Assembly: GCF_003412465.1 (NCBI RefSeq)
Contig: NZ_QTJV01000009.1
Location: 186,001-250,000, forward strand
DNA length: 64,000 bases
Origin: Chitinophaga silvisoli
Lineage (GTDB): Bacteria > Bacteroidota > Bacteroidia > Chitinophagales > Chitinophagaceae
Direction: 5' to 3'
The position numbers and the translations under genes are program-made. The notes under the pieces were generated by a model. It was not told where the DNA came from. It did no database searches and saw nothing but the letters and a program-made list of their open reading frames with translations. Positions 18,398 to 27,472 of this stretch are shown here, piece by piece (within the stretch, counting starts at the first letter, position 1; each line of letters starts with the position of its first letter).

Positions 18398-19846
18398 ATG
18401 CGATTAATAATTACAACACTTATACTGGCGCTGACATTTACTTCCTGTAAAAAATGGCTGGATATTCAACCGGAGAGTGAGATCTCTGACGAGGTCCTGT
18501 ATTCAACCCAGGAAGGTTTCCAGGAAGCACTGATAGGGGTATATTCAAAATGCACCGAAGAGGGGCTTTATGGCAGGGAACTAACGGCAGGCACGCCCGA
18601 AGTACTGGCACAGAACTATACCCTCACAGACAACGATGCATATTATTACCTGAAGACAAGCAAATACCTCTACACGGATGCTGACTTCATCTCCAGGAAA
18701 GACAACATCTGGCAGGGACTTTACAACGCCATTGCCAATTGTAACTTACTGTTATCCAATATTGACAGCAAGCAAAAGATCTTTACCGGAAATAACTATG
18801 CACTGATCAAAGGTGAAGCACTGGCACTGAGGGCTTACCTGCATTTCGATCTGCTGCGCATGTTTGCACCGGTTTCACCTGCAGCAAAAGGTATCCCTTA
18901 TGTAACAAAATATTCAAAGGACATTACTCCCTTATCAACAGTGGGTGCAGTGCTGGACTCAGTTATCAATGACCTGGGCAAGGCAAAAGAACTGTTGGCA
19001 ATAGATCCTATTATCAGCAAAGCGTATATCATAGGCTACCCTACACAAACCGACACAACGCTGAATACGGAAGAAAGTAATCCTCAACTGTTCCTGCAAA
19101 ACCGCCGCCACCGCCTGAACTATTATGCGGTATGTGGTACCCTGGCCAGGGTCTATCTCTATAAGAATGACAAGGCCAATGCACTCACCAATGCACTGGA
19201 AGTGATCAATTCCAAAAAATTCCCATGGACGAATAACACCGATTTCCTGGCCGTGGATGATGATAAAAAAGATCGTATTCTTTATAAGGAATTATTATTC
19301 GGCTGGTATATTCCAACATTGGCGAAGAGCTATAAGAATGGATTTTTCCTGACTGGTACCAGTGGCATCCACCTCTCTGAAAATGCAGGCCAGTCTATTT
19401 ATGAAACCGGTGGCGCAGGTGCAGATGATCTGCGCTATAAAGAATGGTTTGTATCCAGCAGCGGATCTACTTCCAATACTCTGAACATTACCAAGTACCT
19501 CCATAATACGGATAATACCGCCACAGATGCGAACCTGCATTATATGATGGCACCTGCAATCCGCCTGAGTGAAATGTACTACATCGCAGCTGAATGCAGC
19601 AACAATGTAGACTACCTGAATACAGTACGTACCCACCGCGGTATTGGTAGTCCTGTCACCGGCGACCTGATTACCGCATTACTGAAAGAATGCCGCAAAG
19701 AATGGTATGGCGAAGGACAGATCTTTTACATGTACAAGCGCCTGAATCATGACATTGCCAACCAAAACGGGGGCAATATTCCGGCATCAGACAACATATT
19801 TGTATTACCACTTCCAAACGATGAAATACTTTATGGCGGAAGATAA
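18398..19846 (+). CDS. RagB/SusD-family surface lipoprotein
   Basis: A 482-residue lipoprotein with lipobox FTSC (Cys at about 17) followed by KKWLDIQPESEI, the standard SusD opening. TPR-like helical repeats (NIWQGLYNAIANCNLLL, GEALALRAYLHFDLLRMFAP) and a late AIRLSEMYYIAAEC segment match the family. It forms the lid of the SusC transporter at the cell surface and captures the ligand. The tail (about 480-NDEILYGGR) is shorter than in glycan-type SusD proteins. Confidence 0.92.
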   Translation: MRLIITTLILALTFTSCKKWLDIQPESEISDEVLYSTQEGFQEALIGVYSKCTEEGLYGRELTAGTPEVLAQNYTLTDNDAYYYLKTSKYLYTDADFISRKDNIWQGLYNAIANCNLLLSNIDSKQKIFTGNNYALIKGEALALRAYLHFDLLRMFAPVSPAAKGIPYVTKYSKDITPLSTVGAVLDSVINDLGKAKELLAIDPIISKAYIIGYPTQTDTTLNTEESNPQLFLQNRRHRLNYYAVCGTLARVYLYKNDKANALTNALEVINSKKFPWTNNTDFLAVDDDKKDRILYKELLFGWYIPTLAKSYKNGFFLTGTSGIHLSENAGQSIYETGGAGADDLRYKEWFVSSSGSTSNTLNITKYLHNTDNTATDANLHYMMAPAIRLSEMYYIAAECSNNVDYLNTVRTHRGIGSPVTGDLITALLKECRKEWYGEGQIFYMYKRLNHDIANQNGGNIPASDNIFVLPLPNDEILYGGR

Positions 19847-19859
19847 AAAAGACTACACC

Positions 19860-20672
19860 ATGAAAGGAATCTATATCATTCTCCTGATGAGTCTCTTTGC
19901 AGCATGTAAGAAAGCAGAAGAATTACATTATGACCATGCTGCCAATATTCATTTTAATTTAATCGGTAATGATAAGGATAGTATCGTATATACATTTGCC
20001 TATACACCTACCCTTTCACAGGATACTATCTATCTGCCCGTACAATTGGCGGGGATCCAGGTAGATAAGGACCGGACCTACAATGCCTATGTGGAAACAG
20101 ACTCCTCCACCGCGAAAGCAGGTGTGCACTTTGAGCCACTGAAATCAGGCTATCTATTGCCTGCTAATACAGGCGTGGCACTCCTTCCTGTGATCATTTA
20201 CAACGTAGCTGACCTGGTAAATGAATCTGTATCGCTCATGATCAAACTCAAAGGTACCAATGACCTGGGTATTGAAATACCAACAGGGGATGATGGCAAA
20301 AGCCTGCTAAAAGCGAAGATCGTTTTCTCAGCTATGCTGGAAAAACCTAACTGGTGGGACATGTGGCTGGGCAGCTATTATTCCCGTACCAAACACCAGC
20401 TCTTCCTGATTGTAACAGGTGTCACCAGTCTTACGACGGCAGGAATCGATGCCCCCCGTAATCTTTACCTGGCAAACCTGCTGACCACCATGCTCAATGA
20501 TCCATTTAAATGGGTGGCGAATAATCCTGCCAAAGGCTACATCCTGGAGCCCAGTGGCGATAATTATTATTTCTACAATCCGGAAAACCCGGCCAGGAAG
20601 ATGCTGCTGCGTAAAAATGCAGCTGCCGGTAAATATTATTTCATTGACGAAAACGGCGAGGAGGTAAACTAA
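19860..20672 (+). CDS. DUF4843 lipoprotein
   Basis: The ATG at 19860 lies 13 bp after the SusD stop and gives a lipoprotein signal (MKGIYIILLMSLFAAC) and a 270-residue product. An upstream in-frame ATG would overlap susD and hide the signal peptide. The body (YDHAANIHFNLIGN; FAYTPTLSQDTIYLPVQLAG; FSAMLEKPNWWDMWLGSYY) is characteristic of DUF4843 proteins found next to SusC/SusD pairs. Probably a surface or periplasmic accessory of the uptake system. Exact role unknown. Confidence 0.75.
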   Translation: MKGIYIILLMSLFAACKKAEELHYDHAANIHFNLIGNDKDSIVYTFAYTPTLSQDTIYLPVQLAGIQVDKDRTYNAYVETDSSTAKAGVHFEPLKSGYLLPANTGVALLPVIIYNVADLVNESVSLMIKLKGTNDLGIEIPTGDDGKSLLKAKIVFSAMLEKPNWWDMWLGSYYSRTKHQLFLIVTGVTSLTTAGIDAPRNLYLANLLTTMLNDPFKWVANNPAKGYILEPSGDNYYFYNPENPARKMLLRKNAAAGKYYFIDENGEEVN

Positions 20673-20673
20673 T

Positions 20674-22092
20674 ATGAAAAATCATCTCACAGCAATCATC
20701 TGTTTTCTGCTCCTGACAGCATGTTACAAAGACAAGGGCAATTATGATATCAATATGCCCCCGGCGCCCACTGTCAGCGGACTCGATTCCGTTTATAGTG
20801 CAGTGGTGGGCGATAGCCTGATCATTACACCAAAAGTGAGCATCGAAAGCAACGATTCTCTGGTACTGGAATGGCGTATCAGCGCACCGGAAGTAAAATC
20901 GGGTTTCCTGTATTATACCGGCCCTTCCCTGCGTATGCTATTTTCCTTACAGGCCAACTTATATACCGCCCGCCTGACTGTATATAACAAGAAAAATGGT
21001 ATCCGGTATTTTTATCCGTTCGAGATCCAGGGGATGACTGACTTTACCGCCGGTACAACGGTGCTGAGCATCGAAAATGGTGTAACAAAATTATCATTCA
21101 TTACACCGGGAGGCGTATTAAAACCGAATATCTATGAAACGGTGAATGGGCATAGTCTGCCGCCTGATCCTATGAATTTGTTTTATATGAAGGACCAGCT
21201 GCAGGGAAATATGGCCCTGGGTTACTGGATCATTTGTAAAAACGGTGGGGTAAGACTGAATGTAAGCACCCTGCAGGATGACCCTACCTATCCTAATACA
21301 CTGGCGGCTAATTTCTTTGCTCCACCAGATAGCATCGTAGTAGGATCTGCCCAGGAGGGTAACAGGGCATTCCTGACGGGTGTCATCAATGATAAGTTCT
21401 ATGCCGGGTATACACTCACCTGGAACCAGGCCGCTATCTATGGCATGTTTGGAGATTATGCGACAGGTAGCTACAACCTGGCACCTTCCTTTATCTCCAG
21501 CTTTATCAATGGCCAGTACTCCTACATCGCATTTGAAAAAGATAAACAGCAGTTTGTACGCATCAGCGGTACTCCCTATTTCTATGGTACACAGTATACA
21601 ACTACCAGTACCACTGCCTTTGATCCTACCAATGTAGGTATGTCACTCATACACATGGAGCAGATCAACAGCGGAGATTGCTTTGCTTACTGCAAAGGGA
21701 GTGATGGTGTTGTATATGAATTGAAATTTACAGTGAGTTTCACCACCAGTCCATACACATTCACCCCGGTACATAAGCGGGCCTTTATACAACAGGCGCT
21801 GATCAATGAAAGTACCAAATGGCAGGCGGCAATCAATGGCGTACTCTATATCGCATCCGGCGAAAAAGTATACCGCTATAATCCACTTAACCAGGAAGTA
21901 CGTGCATTGGAGACGACTTTCGGCGGCAATGCAGTTTCTATGATCAAGCTTTCTGACAACCAGGATACGCTGATCGCAGGAGCAGGCAACTCTCTCTATT
22001 ACATGGATATCAGCACTGGTAAATACGGTGTGCTCTCAAAAACAATAACAGGTATTCCCGGCCAGCCAGTAGACATGGCATGGCGACCATAA
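20674..22092 (+). CDS. PKD-like family lipoprotein
   Basis: A 472-residue lipoprotein (MKNHLTAIICFLLLTAC). The mature part begins YKDKGNYDINMPPAPTVSGL, typical of the PKD-like proteins that follow DUF4843 genes in Bacteroidota SusC/D operons. An Ig/PKD-like N-terminal region is followed by repeated beta-propeller-like segments (LYIASGEKVYRYNP, TLIAGAGNSLYYMDISTGKY). It starts 2 bp after the DUF4843 stop, so it is cotranscribed. Probably a cell-surface binding protein. Confidence 0.7.
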   Translation: MKNHLTAIICFLLLTACYKDKGNYDINMPPAPTVSGLDSVYSAVVGDSLIITPKVSIESNDSLVLEWRISAPEVKSGFLYYTGPSLRMLFSLQANLYTARLTVYNKKNGIRYFYPFEIQGMTDFTAGTTVLSIENGVTKLSFITPGGVLKPNIYETVNGHSLPPDPMNLFYMKDQLQGNMALGYWIICKNGGVRLNVSTLQDDPTYPNTLAANFFAPPDSIVVGSAQEGNRAFLTGVINDKFYAGYTLTWNQAAIYGMFGDYATGSYNLAPSFISSFINGQYSYIAFEKDKQQFVRISGTPYFYGTQYTTTSTTAFDPTNVGMSLIHMEQINSGDCFAYCKGSDGVVYELKFTVSFTTSPYTFTPVHKRAFIQQALINESTKWQAAINGVLYIASGEKVYRYNPLNQEVRALETTFGGNAVSMIKLSDNQDTLIAGAGNSLYYMDISTGKYGVLSKTITGIPGQPVDMAWRP

Positions 22093-22110
22093 ATTTAAAA
22101 TCATTCCAAC

Positions 22111-23220
22111 ATGCATAAATTCATATTTACCCTGCTGCTGCCTGTAATTGGCGTAGCACAACAAAAAAGTTTTAATATCCAGGGTACAGCCCCAACTACT
22201 AAAAATGGTTGCAAAGTATACCTGAATTATCAAGCTGACGGCAAGCTGATCTTAGATTCTACCGTAGTAAAAAACGGGGCGTTTTCATTCAAAGGTGGTG
22301 TAGGTGAATTGTCTTATGCCCGCATGGTCTTCGATCACGAAAACAAAGGAAGCTACTGGGTCCTGAATATGGGAGACCGCTTCTATTTCTACCTGGCGAA
22401 TGAAAACTACAAAGTGGCCGTAAAGGATTCACTGAAGAAAGCAGTAATCACCGGTTCTCCTACCCAAAAGGCCTATGCCGCCTACCTGTCAAAAATAGGT
22501 GGTGGGTTTATGAATATTATCGATTCTGCCAACCAGGAAATGAGTGCCGCGGATACCGCTGCGATTCCGGCTATCAGGAAAAAGTACGACAGCAAATTTG
22601 CTGCAATGCGGGAAAAAGAGAGAAAATTCATAAACGAAAATCCAAATTCCTACTTTTCCATCATCGCACTGACCGATGTGGCGAACAGGGCACCGATGAG
22701 CGAAGTGGAATCCCTGTTCAACAGCCTGGGCGAGAAAGTACGCAATACTACCCCTGGTAAGGAAATGAAGTCAAGGATCGTAGCGACCCATACCATCCAG
22801 GTAGGCCTCGCAGCCCCCGACTTTGAGCAACCTGACGTAAACGGTAAGGCGGTAAAACTCTCCGATTTCCGTGGTAAGTACGTACTGGTCGACTTCTGGG
22901 CCAGCTGGTGCCACCCCTGCAGGGAGGAGAATCCTAACCTGAAAAAGGCATATGGAGCACTGAAAGACAAGGGCCTGGAAGTACTGGCAGTATCGCTGGA
23001 TGACAAGCAAACCCGGAATGCCTGGATCAAGGCCATTGAAACAGACGGCCTGCCATGGGTGCATGTTTCAGACCTGAAAGGCTGGCAGAACCAGGTGGCG
23101 GTATTATATGGCATACGAGCCGTACCGCAGAATTACCTCGTTGATCCTGAAGGCAAAATCGTTGCCCAGAACCTGAGAGGTCCGGAACTGACCTCCAGAC
23201 TGGCTGCCTATATACATTAA
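22111..23220 (+). CDS. TlpA-like thiol-disulfide protein with DUF4369 domain
   Basis: A 369-residue exported protein. Residues about 20-110 form a DUF4369 domain (INIQGTAPTTKNGCKVYLNY type). The C-terminal AhpC/TSA-like thioredoxin fold has active site WCHPC (Cys near 267 and 270), cis-Pro region GIRAVPQNYLVDPEG, and LSDFRGKYVLVDFWASW. It probably reduces or isomerises disulfides in the periplasm. It is the last gene before a strong terminator. A thioredoxin in a SusC/D operon suggests a peptide or metal-complex ligand rather than a plain glycan. Confidence 0.85.
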   Translation: MHKFIFTLLLPVIGVAQQKSFNIQGTAPTTKNGCKVYLNYQADGKLILDSTVVKNGAFSFKGGVGELSYARMVFDHENKGSYWVLNMGDRFYFYLANENYKVAVKDSLKKAVITGSPTQKAYAAYLSKIGGGFMNIIDSANQEMSAADTAAIPAIRKKYDSKFAAMREKERKFINENPNSYFSIIALTDVANRAPMSEVESLFNSLGEKVRNTTPGKEMKSRIVATHTIQVGLAAPDFEQPDVNGKAVKLSDFRGKYVLVDFWASWCHPCREENPNLKKAYGALKDKGLEVLAVSLDDKQTRNAWIKAIETDGLPWVHVSDLKGWQNQVAVLYGIRAVPQNYLVDPEGKIVAQNLRGPELTSRLAAYIH

Positions 23221-23247
23221 ATGTCCTCGCAATTCCCCTATTTCACA

Positions 23248-23285
23248 GGTGTATCATATTAATCTATGATACACCTTTTTTTTTA
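23248..23285 (+). terminator. Rho-independent terminator of the SusC/D operon
   Basis: An 11-bp perfect stem GGTGTATCATA (23248-23258) / TATGATACACC (23265-23275) with a 6-nt loop, followed by a run of about nine T. It separates the transporter operon from the downstream ECF sigma gene. Confidence 0.9.
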
Positions 23286-23336
23286 TCATTATTTTTTATA
23301 CTTTTCTTTCGACCTTGTTCATCTAACATTTTATAC

Positions 23337-23924
23337 TTGGCAAAACCGGACATTTCGCTAACATTACTACCAGACAATCAACTGCTGCAATTACTTGCAG
23401 CAGGAAGCCAGGCGAGCTATACCGTCATTTATGCCCGGTATAGTGAAGTACTGTTCAGGCATGCCTGCCATATGCTGGAAGACCGGGCAGAGGCGGAGGA
23501 TGTGATCCAGGAAGTGTTTCTCATGCTGTGGACCAAGAGAGCGGAAGTGGCCGGTACTAAAACATTGTCCGCCTACCTTTACACCAGCGTACGCAACCGT
23601 ATCTTAAACCACCTTACACATCAGAAAGTAGTAGATAAGTACCTGGATAGCATGCGTACTTATGCAGAAGCAGGGGGATATACTGCTGACGAACAATTGC
23701 GGGAAAAGGAACTGGCTGCGGTCATTGAAAAGGAGATTGAGGCGATGCAGCCTAAAATGAGGGAGATCTTCCTGATGAGCCGTAATGAACAACTGTCACA
23801 TAAATCAATCGGGGAGCTGCTAAATATTTCTGATAAAACCGTGAAACAACAGGTATATAAGGCCGTGAAACAACTGAAAGGCAGGGTGGAAAATTTCCTG
23901 AAAGTAATCCCTTTACTGCTTTAA
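23337..23924 (+). CDS. ECF-subfamily RNA polymerase sigma factor (Bacteroidota RpoE-like)
   Basis: A 195-residue sigma factor. Region 2 is at about 25-95 (YTVIYARYSEVLFRHACHML, AEDVIQEVFLMLWTKR, LSAYLYTSVRNRILNHL). Region 4 is at about 130-190 (MQPKMREIFLMSRNEQLSHK, IGELLNISDKTVKQQVYKAV). The only plausible start before region 2 is a TTG at 23337. This class normally precedes fecR and susC. Here it follows the operon, after a terminator, and is the best candidate partner of the FecR at 13781. Confidence 0.85.
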   Translation: MAKPDISLTLLPDNQLLQLLAAGSQASYTVIYARYSEVLFRHACHMLEDRAEAEDVIQEVFLMLWTKRAEVAGTKTLSAYLYTSVRNRILNHLTHQKVVDKYLDSMRTYAEAGGYTADEQLREKELAAVIEKEIEAMQPKMREIFLMSRNEQLSHKSIGELLNISDKTVKQQVYKAVKQLKGRVENFLKVIPLLL

Positions 23925-23982
23925 ACCCTTCCCAGGACCTCGTAGATCATCACCCGCTTACATACTTTCCCGTCGTCCACCC

Positions 23983-24011
23983 TTTGCGCGGTCAAAATTA
24001 CGCTATATTTG
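23983..24011 (+). promoter_or_regulatory. Promoter candidate upstream of the cellulase gene
   Basis: TTTG (23983-23986), a 17-nt spacer and TATATTTG (24004-24011) match the Bacteroidota -33/-7 pattern. This implies a leader of about 150 nt before the GH5 ATG. Confidence 0.5.
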
Positions 24012-24017
24012 ACCCCA

Positions 24018-24160
24018 TTCCTATGTGCGTTTTTTCTGTCCCTATCATTTAAAAACCACATGAAAACTGAATCAGGCCTATCCTATGCAGGTTTTTTTCC
24101 TCCCATATCATTAAAACCCGCATCAGACGCTAAAGGATAGCCTATGTCTATCAAAATAAC
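24018..24160 (+). repeat. Imperfect direct repeats in the cellulase leader
   Basis: Two related segments of about 44 bp (24018-24061 and 24080-24123) share CCTATG, a T run and a TATCATT/AAAACC block, with a period of about 62 bp. A shorter third echo (CCTATGTCTATCA) begins near 24140. All lie between the promoter candidate and the GH5 start. Confidence 0.45.
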
Positions 24161-24169
24161 CTAATCAAA

Positions 24170-26290
24170 ATGAAAAAAACAGCTATCTTATTGATTAACC
24201 TGCTCTTAGCAGTTTATTGCTCCGCCCAAACCCCTGTTTCCATCAATGGCCAGTTGAAAGTAATTGGTACCAAACTCTGTAACAGGAATGGTTACCCCAT
24301 TCAACTCAGAGGTATGAGTACCCACGGCATCCAATGGTATGCCGGTTGTATCACCGATGCATCGCTGGACACGCTCAAAAGCGACTGGGGTGCGGACATC
24401 GTTCGCATTGCCATGTATGTACAGGAAGGTGGTTACGAAACCAATCCTTCTTACTACACCTCCCTCGTTAAAAGCTATGTTGACAAGGTCACTGCCCGTG
24501 GCCTCTACGCCCTTATCGACTTTCATATTCTTAGCCCCGGCGATCCTAATTACAACACTGACAGGGCGAAAACTTTTTTTACCGACATTGCCAATACCTA
24601 CAAAAACTACAACAACGTATTGTATGAGATCTGCAATGAACCAAACGGTGTAAGCTGGGCTACTATTAAGAACTATGCAGACCAGGTCATTCCCTTAATC
24701 AGGGCGATCGATGATGATGCGGTCATTTGTGTAGGCACCAGGGGCTGGTCTTCACTGGGTCTTTCAGAAGGCAGTACTTCACAGGAGATCCTGAACAACC
24801 CGCTCTCCTATGCGAACGTGATGTATAGTTTCCACTTCTATGCCAGGAGCCACCAGGATTATTACATCAATCATCTCGACTGGGCATCTGATCGCCTTCC
24901 TATCTTCGTGACAGAATTCGGTACACAGGAAGCAACCGGTGATGGTCCTAATGACCTCACGATGAGTCAGCGCTACCTGGATCTTTGCAAAAACAAGAAG
25001 ATCAGCTGGACAAACTGGAACTTCAGTGATAATCCTTACAGTGGCGCAGTATGGAATAGCGGTACCTGCTCAGGAAATACCTGGACGACCAGTCAGCTGA
25101 AAGAAGCCGGTGTATTCATTCGCAACAATATGCGTACAGCCGATGATTTTGGTTCCGGCAATAATAACGGAACAAATATCGCCCTTGGCAAAACAGTGAC
25201 AGTTTCCTCAACCGAAGTCGCTGCCACCTCTCTCGTTGCTGCCAATGCAGTAGACGGTAATGCCACTACCCGCTGGGCAAGCGCTGCTGGTTCCGACCCG
25301 CAATGGATCACGGTTGACCTGGGGAATACCTATAGCATTTCAGCTATAAAGATCAATTGGGAAGCTGCTTATGGCAAGAACTTCCTCGTGCAGGTCTCTG
25401 CCGATAATGCTAACTGGACGACGCTGAAAGATGTGCAGGGCAATACCTCGCTGAGCAATGAATATACAGGACTGAGTGGCACTGGCCGTTTTATCCGTGT
25501 GTATGGAACTGTACGGGGTACCATTTACGGCTATTCAATCTATGAACTGGAAGTGTATGGTACACTTGCCAATACTGCTAACCTGGCATTGAATAAAACA
25601 GTCACTACTTCTTCAGTAGAAGCAGCCGGCCTGGAAGGCAATTATGCAGTAGATGGCAATACGGCTACCAGGTGGTCTGCCACACTCTATGCGGACCCGC
25701 AATGGATCACGGTCGACCTGGGTAATACTTACCTTGTATCCGAAGTAAAACTAAGCTGGGAAGCGGCTTATGCAAAAGACTACCTGGTCCAGGTATCTGC
25801 AGACAATACTAACTGGATCACGGTAAAAACAATTTCAGGTAATACAAGCCTGGTAAATGATCATACCGGCTTATCAGCAAGCGGCAGGTATGTTCGTATC
25901 TATGGTACTGCCCGTGGATCTGCTTATGGTTATTCTATCTATGAACTGGAAGTGTATGGTACCGGTAACAGTGCAAAACAAACAGTAAGTACCAGTAGCA
26001 AGGTGTATGGTACCGACAGCATTGCAAAACAGGCTGTAAGCAGCAGCAGCAAATTGCAGGATATCATCATCTACCCTGTTCCTGCACACGACCAGGTGAT
26101 GATTACGCTTCCTGCAAGTGAGCAGAAAACCTACATCAGCCTGGGCGATATGAACGGTACAAAATACCGTAGCATTGCTACCAGCGAAAGCACTTATAAT
26201 ATGGATATCAGCAAACTGCCTGCTGGCATCTATTTCATCATGATCCAACAGGGAGATCAGCGAACAATCAGGAAAATCGTAAAACAATAA
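24170..26290 (+). CDS. GH5 endoglucanase with two discoidin domains and T9SS C-terminal domain
   Basis: A 706-residue secreted enzyme. Signal peptide MKKTAILLINLLLAVYCSAQ precedes a GH5 (subfamily-2-like) catalytic domain at about 21-321. The acid/base Glu157 is in YEICNEPNG and the nucleophile Glu249 in FVTEFGTQ. Two tandem F5/8 type C (discoidin) modules, about 335-465 and 470-597, are highly similar to each other (both end YGYSIYELEVYG). A Ser/Lys-rich linker and a type IX sorting domain (IIIYPVPAHDQV ... IRKIVKQ) complete the protein. It should hydrolyse beta-1,4-glucan at or outside the cell surface. Monocistronic, with a convergent downstream neighbour. Confidence 0.9.
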   Translation: MKKTAILLINLLLAVYCSAQTPVSINGQLKVIGTKLCNRNGYPIQLRGMSTHGIQWYAGCITDASLDTLKSDWGADIVRIAMYVQEGGYETNPSYYTSLVKSYVDKVTARGLYALIDFHILSPGDPNYNTDRAKTFFTDIANTYKNYNNVLYEICNEPNGVSWATIKNYADQVIPLIRAIDDDAVICVGTRGWSSLGLSEGSTSQEILNNPLSYANVMYSFHFYARSHQDYYINHLDWASDRLPIFVTEFGTQEATGDGPNDLTMSQRYLDLCKNKKISWTNWNFSDNPYSGAVWNSGTCSGNTWTTSQLKEAGVFIRNNMRTADDFGSGNNNGTNIALGKTVTVSSTEVAATSLVAANAVDGNATTRWASAAGSDPQWITVDLGNTYSISAIKINWEAAYGKNFLVQVSADNANWTTLKDVQGNTSLSNEYTGLSGTGRFIRVYGTVRGTIYGYSIYELEVYGTLANTANLALNKTVTTSSVEAAGLEGNYAVDGNTATRWSATLYADPQWITVDLGNTYLVSEVKLSWEAAYAKDYLVQVSADNTNWITVKTISGNTSLVNDHTGLSASGRYVRIYGTARGSAYGYSIYELEVYGTGNSAKQTVSTSSKVYGTDSIAKQAVSSSSKLQDIIIYPVPAHDQVMITLPASEQKTYISLGDMNGTKYRSIATSESTYNMDISKLPAGIYFIMIQQGDQRTIRKIVKQ

Positions 26291-26298
26291 ACGAAAAC

Positions 26299-26362
26299 GG
26301 CCACGCACTGGTATGCCCTCAAAAAAGCCCACCCTTTTAGGTGCACTTCTCACTGCGTGGCC
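26299..26362. terminator. Bidirectional terminator-like inverted repeat
   Basis: GGCCACGCA (26299-26307) and TGCGTGGCC (26354-26362) form a 9-bp stem with flanking A and T runs, over a 46-nt loop between convergent genes. The long loop makes the call less certain. Confidence 0.5.
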
Positions 26363-26372
26363 ATTTTCATTT

Positions 26373-26618
26373 TCAATCCTGCGCTGTCAAATCCAGCTCT
26401 GGGAAATCCTCCGCTGTCAAAACCACCCTTTGCATTATCCCATCTTTAAAAATGAAGCCTCTATCACCCGGCTTTAGCTTGCGCTTTTTTTTAAAACAAG
26501 GTAATGGAGGATTTTTTTTCCACTCCCTGAATTCCTCAAATTCTTTGATGAATCCTTCCAGGTTCTCCTCCATATACTTCCTGACATACTCCTGGATGCT
26601 TTCTTTTTGTTCTTCCAT
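26373..26618 (-). CDS. Small charged hypothetical protein
   Basis: An 81-residue protein. The N-terminal half is a strongly charged amphipathic helix (ESIQEYVRKYMEENLEGFIKE), then a Pro/Lys-rich hinge (NPPLPCFKKKRKLKPGDRG) and a short beta-like tail. No family recognised. It starts 10 bp downstream of the 188-residue hypothetical gene on the same strand, so they are probably one operon. The convergent inverted repeat lies just past its stop. Confidence 0.55.
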   Translation of the reverse strand: MEEQKESIQEYVRKYMEENLEGFIKEFEEFREWKKNPPLPCFKKKRKLKPGDRGFIFKDGIMQRVVLTAEDFPELDLTAQD

Positions 26619-26628
26619 AACTAACTGT

Positions 26629-27195
26629 TTATTGTGTTTTTAATTTAAAAACGATGTAATTGTACAAATTGTCAACCGGAATATTCAGCTCCCTGCTTAA
26701 CTTTACCGTTTCCGGGTAAATTTTATTAAAATCAAATGGACTGTCGTATTCCATCGAAGCAGGACAGTTCAACCGTACGTATAAATTCACCCCACAAACG
26801 TCAAAGTCCCGGTTTAGCTGGTCAAATTCCCACATAATTATTGCATATCGCAAATAATCCCTGGTATCATCATTGCTGTTCATGCCTATACTACGATCAG
26901 GATAAAATTTTAAATATTCCAGCATGAAACGCATAATCGATGAAAAGATCAATCGATAATCCGCATATACAAATTCCGAGCGGTTATCAATCCGGCCTTT
27001 ATTATCTACAGGTCCAAATTTTAAATCATAAACATTCTCTATCAAATCATGCGCTGTTCCACTAATCTCGACCCGCATATTAACCATTCTTCCATCATAC
27101 AAAGCAGCCTTAAATTCTAAAACAGCTGCTTCCCCAATTGCAGACGCACCTTTATCGTAATGGGCATCAAGATTACTTCTTTCAAATTGTGACAT
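26629..27195 (-). CDS. Hypothetical protein (possibly DUF6934-like)
   Basis: A 188-residue soluble protein without signal peptide. The stretch NVYDLKFGPVDNKGRIDNRS, followed by a helix with RLIFSSIMRFMLEYLKFYPD and a DTRDYLRYAIIMW segment, resembles Bacteroidota DUF6934 proteins. I am not certain of the family. Operon with the downstream 81-residue protein. Small two-gene units of this sort are often accessory, but nothing here proves toxin-antitoxin function. Confidence 0.5.
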   Translation of the reverse strand: MSQFERSNLDAHYDKGASAIGEAAVLEFKAALYDGRMVNMRVEISGTAHDLIENVYDLKFGPVDNKGRIDNRSEFVYADYRLIFSSIMRFMLEYLKFYPDRSIGMNSNDDTRDYLRYAIIMWEFDQLNRDFDVCGVNLYVRLNCPASMEYDSPFDFNKIYPETVKLSRELNIPVDNLYNYIVFKLKTQ

Positions 27196-27260
27196 TTTTT
27201 ATGGTTTTACATTAAACAATGAATGAATGCAGGAACTTATCTCCAATCTGCCCGGATAGT

Positions 27261-27308
27261 AAAAACAAAAAACACCCATGGCACGGATTACTCCGTACCC
27301 CAGGTGTT
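27261..27308 (-). terminator. Minus-strand terminator downstream of the sulfatase gene
   Basis: An imperfect stem with arms AACACC (27271-27276) / GGTGTT (27303-27308) and an inner GGCACGG/CCGTACC. On the minus strand it is followed by a T-rich tract (27261-27270). It lies about 165 nt beyond the sulfatase stop. Confidence 0.6.
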
Positions 27309-27472
27309 ATGTAATAATTTATCGCAGGAAAAATATTATCGACTGATAACTATGCTTAAGTTACAGCAAAACTTTTAAACAAAAAAAATCATATATATTA
27401 ATCAAAAACCAGGGAAATTCGCTCAGCACCCGTAATCAGCATTATTATTTTCAAAATGATCTATCTCCATTT

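Noticed and set aside
26373..27195. Toxin-antitoxin pair
   Set aside because: The two small linked genes fit the size pattern, but neither shows a toxin fold or an antitoxin DNA-binding motif.
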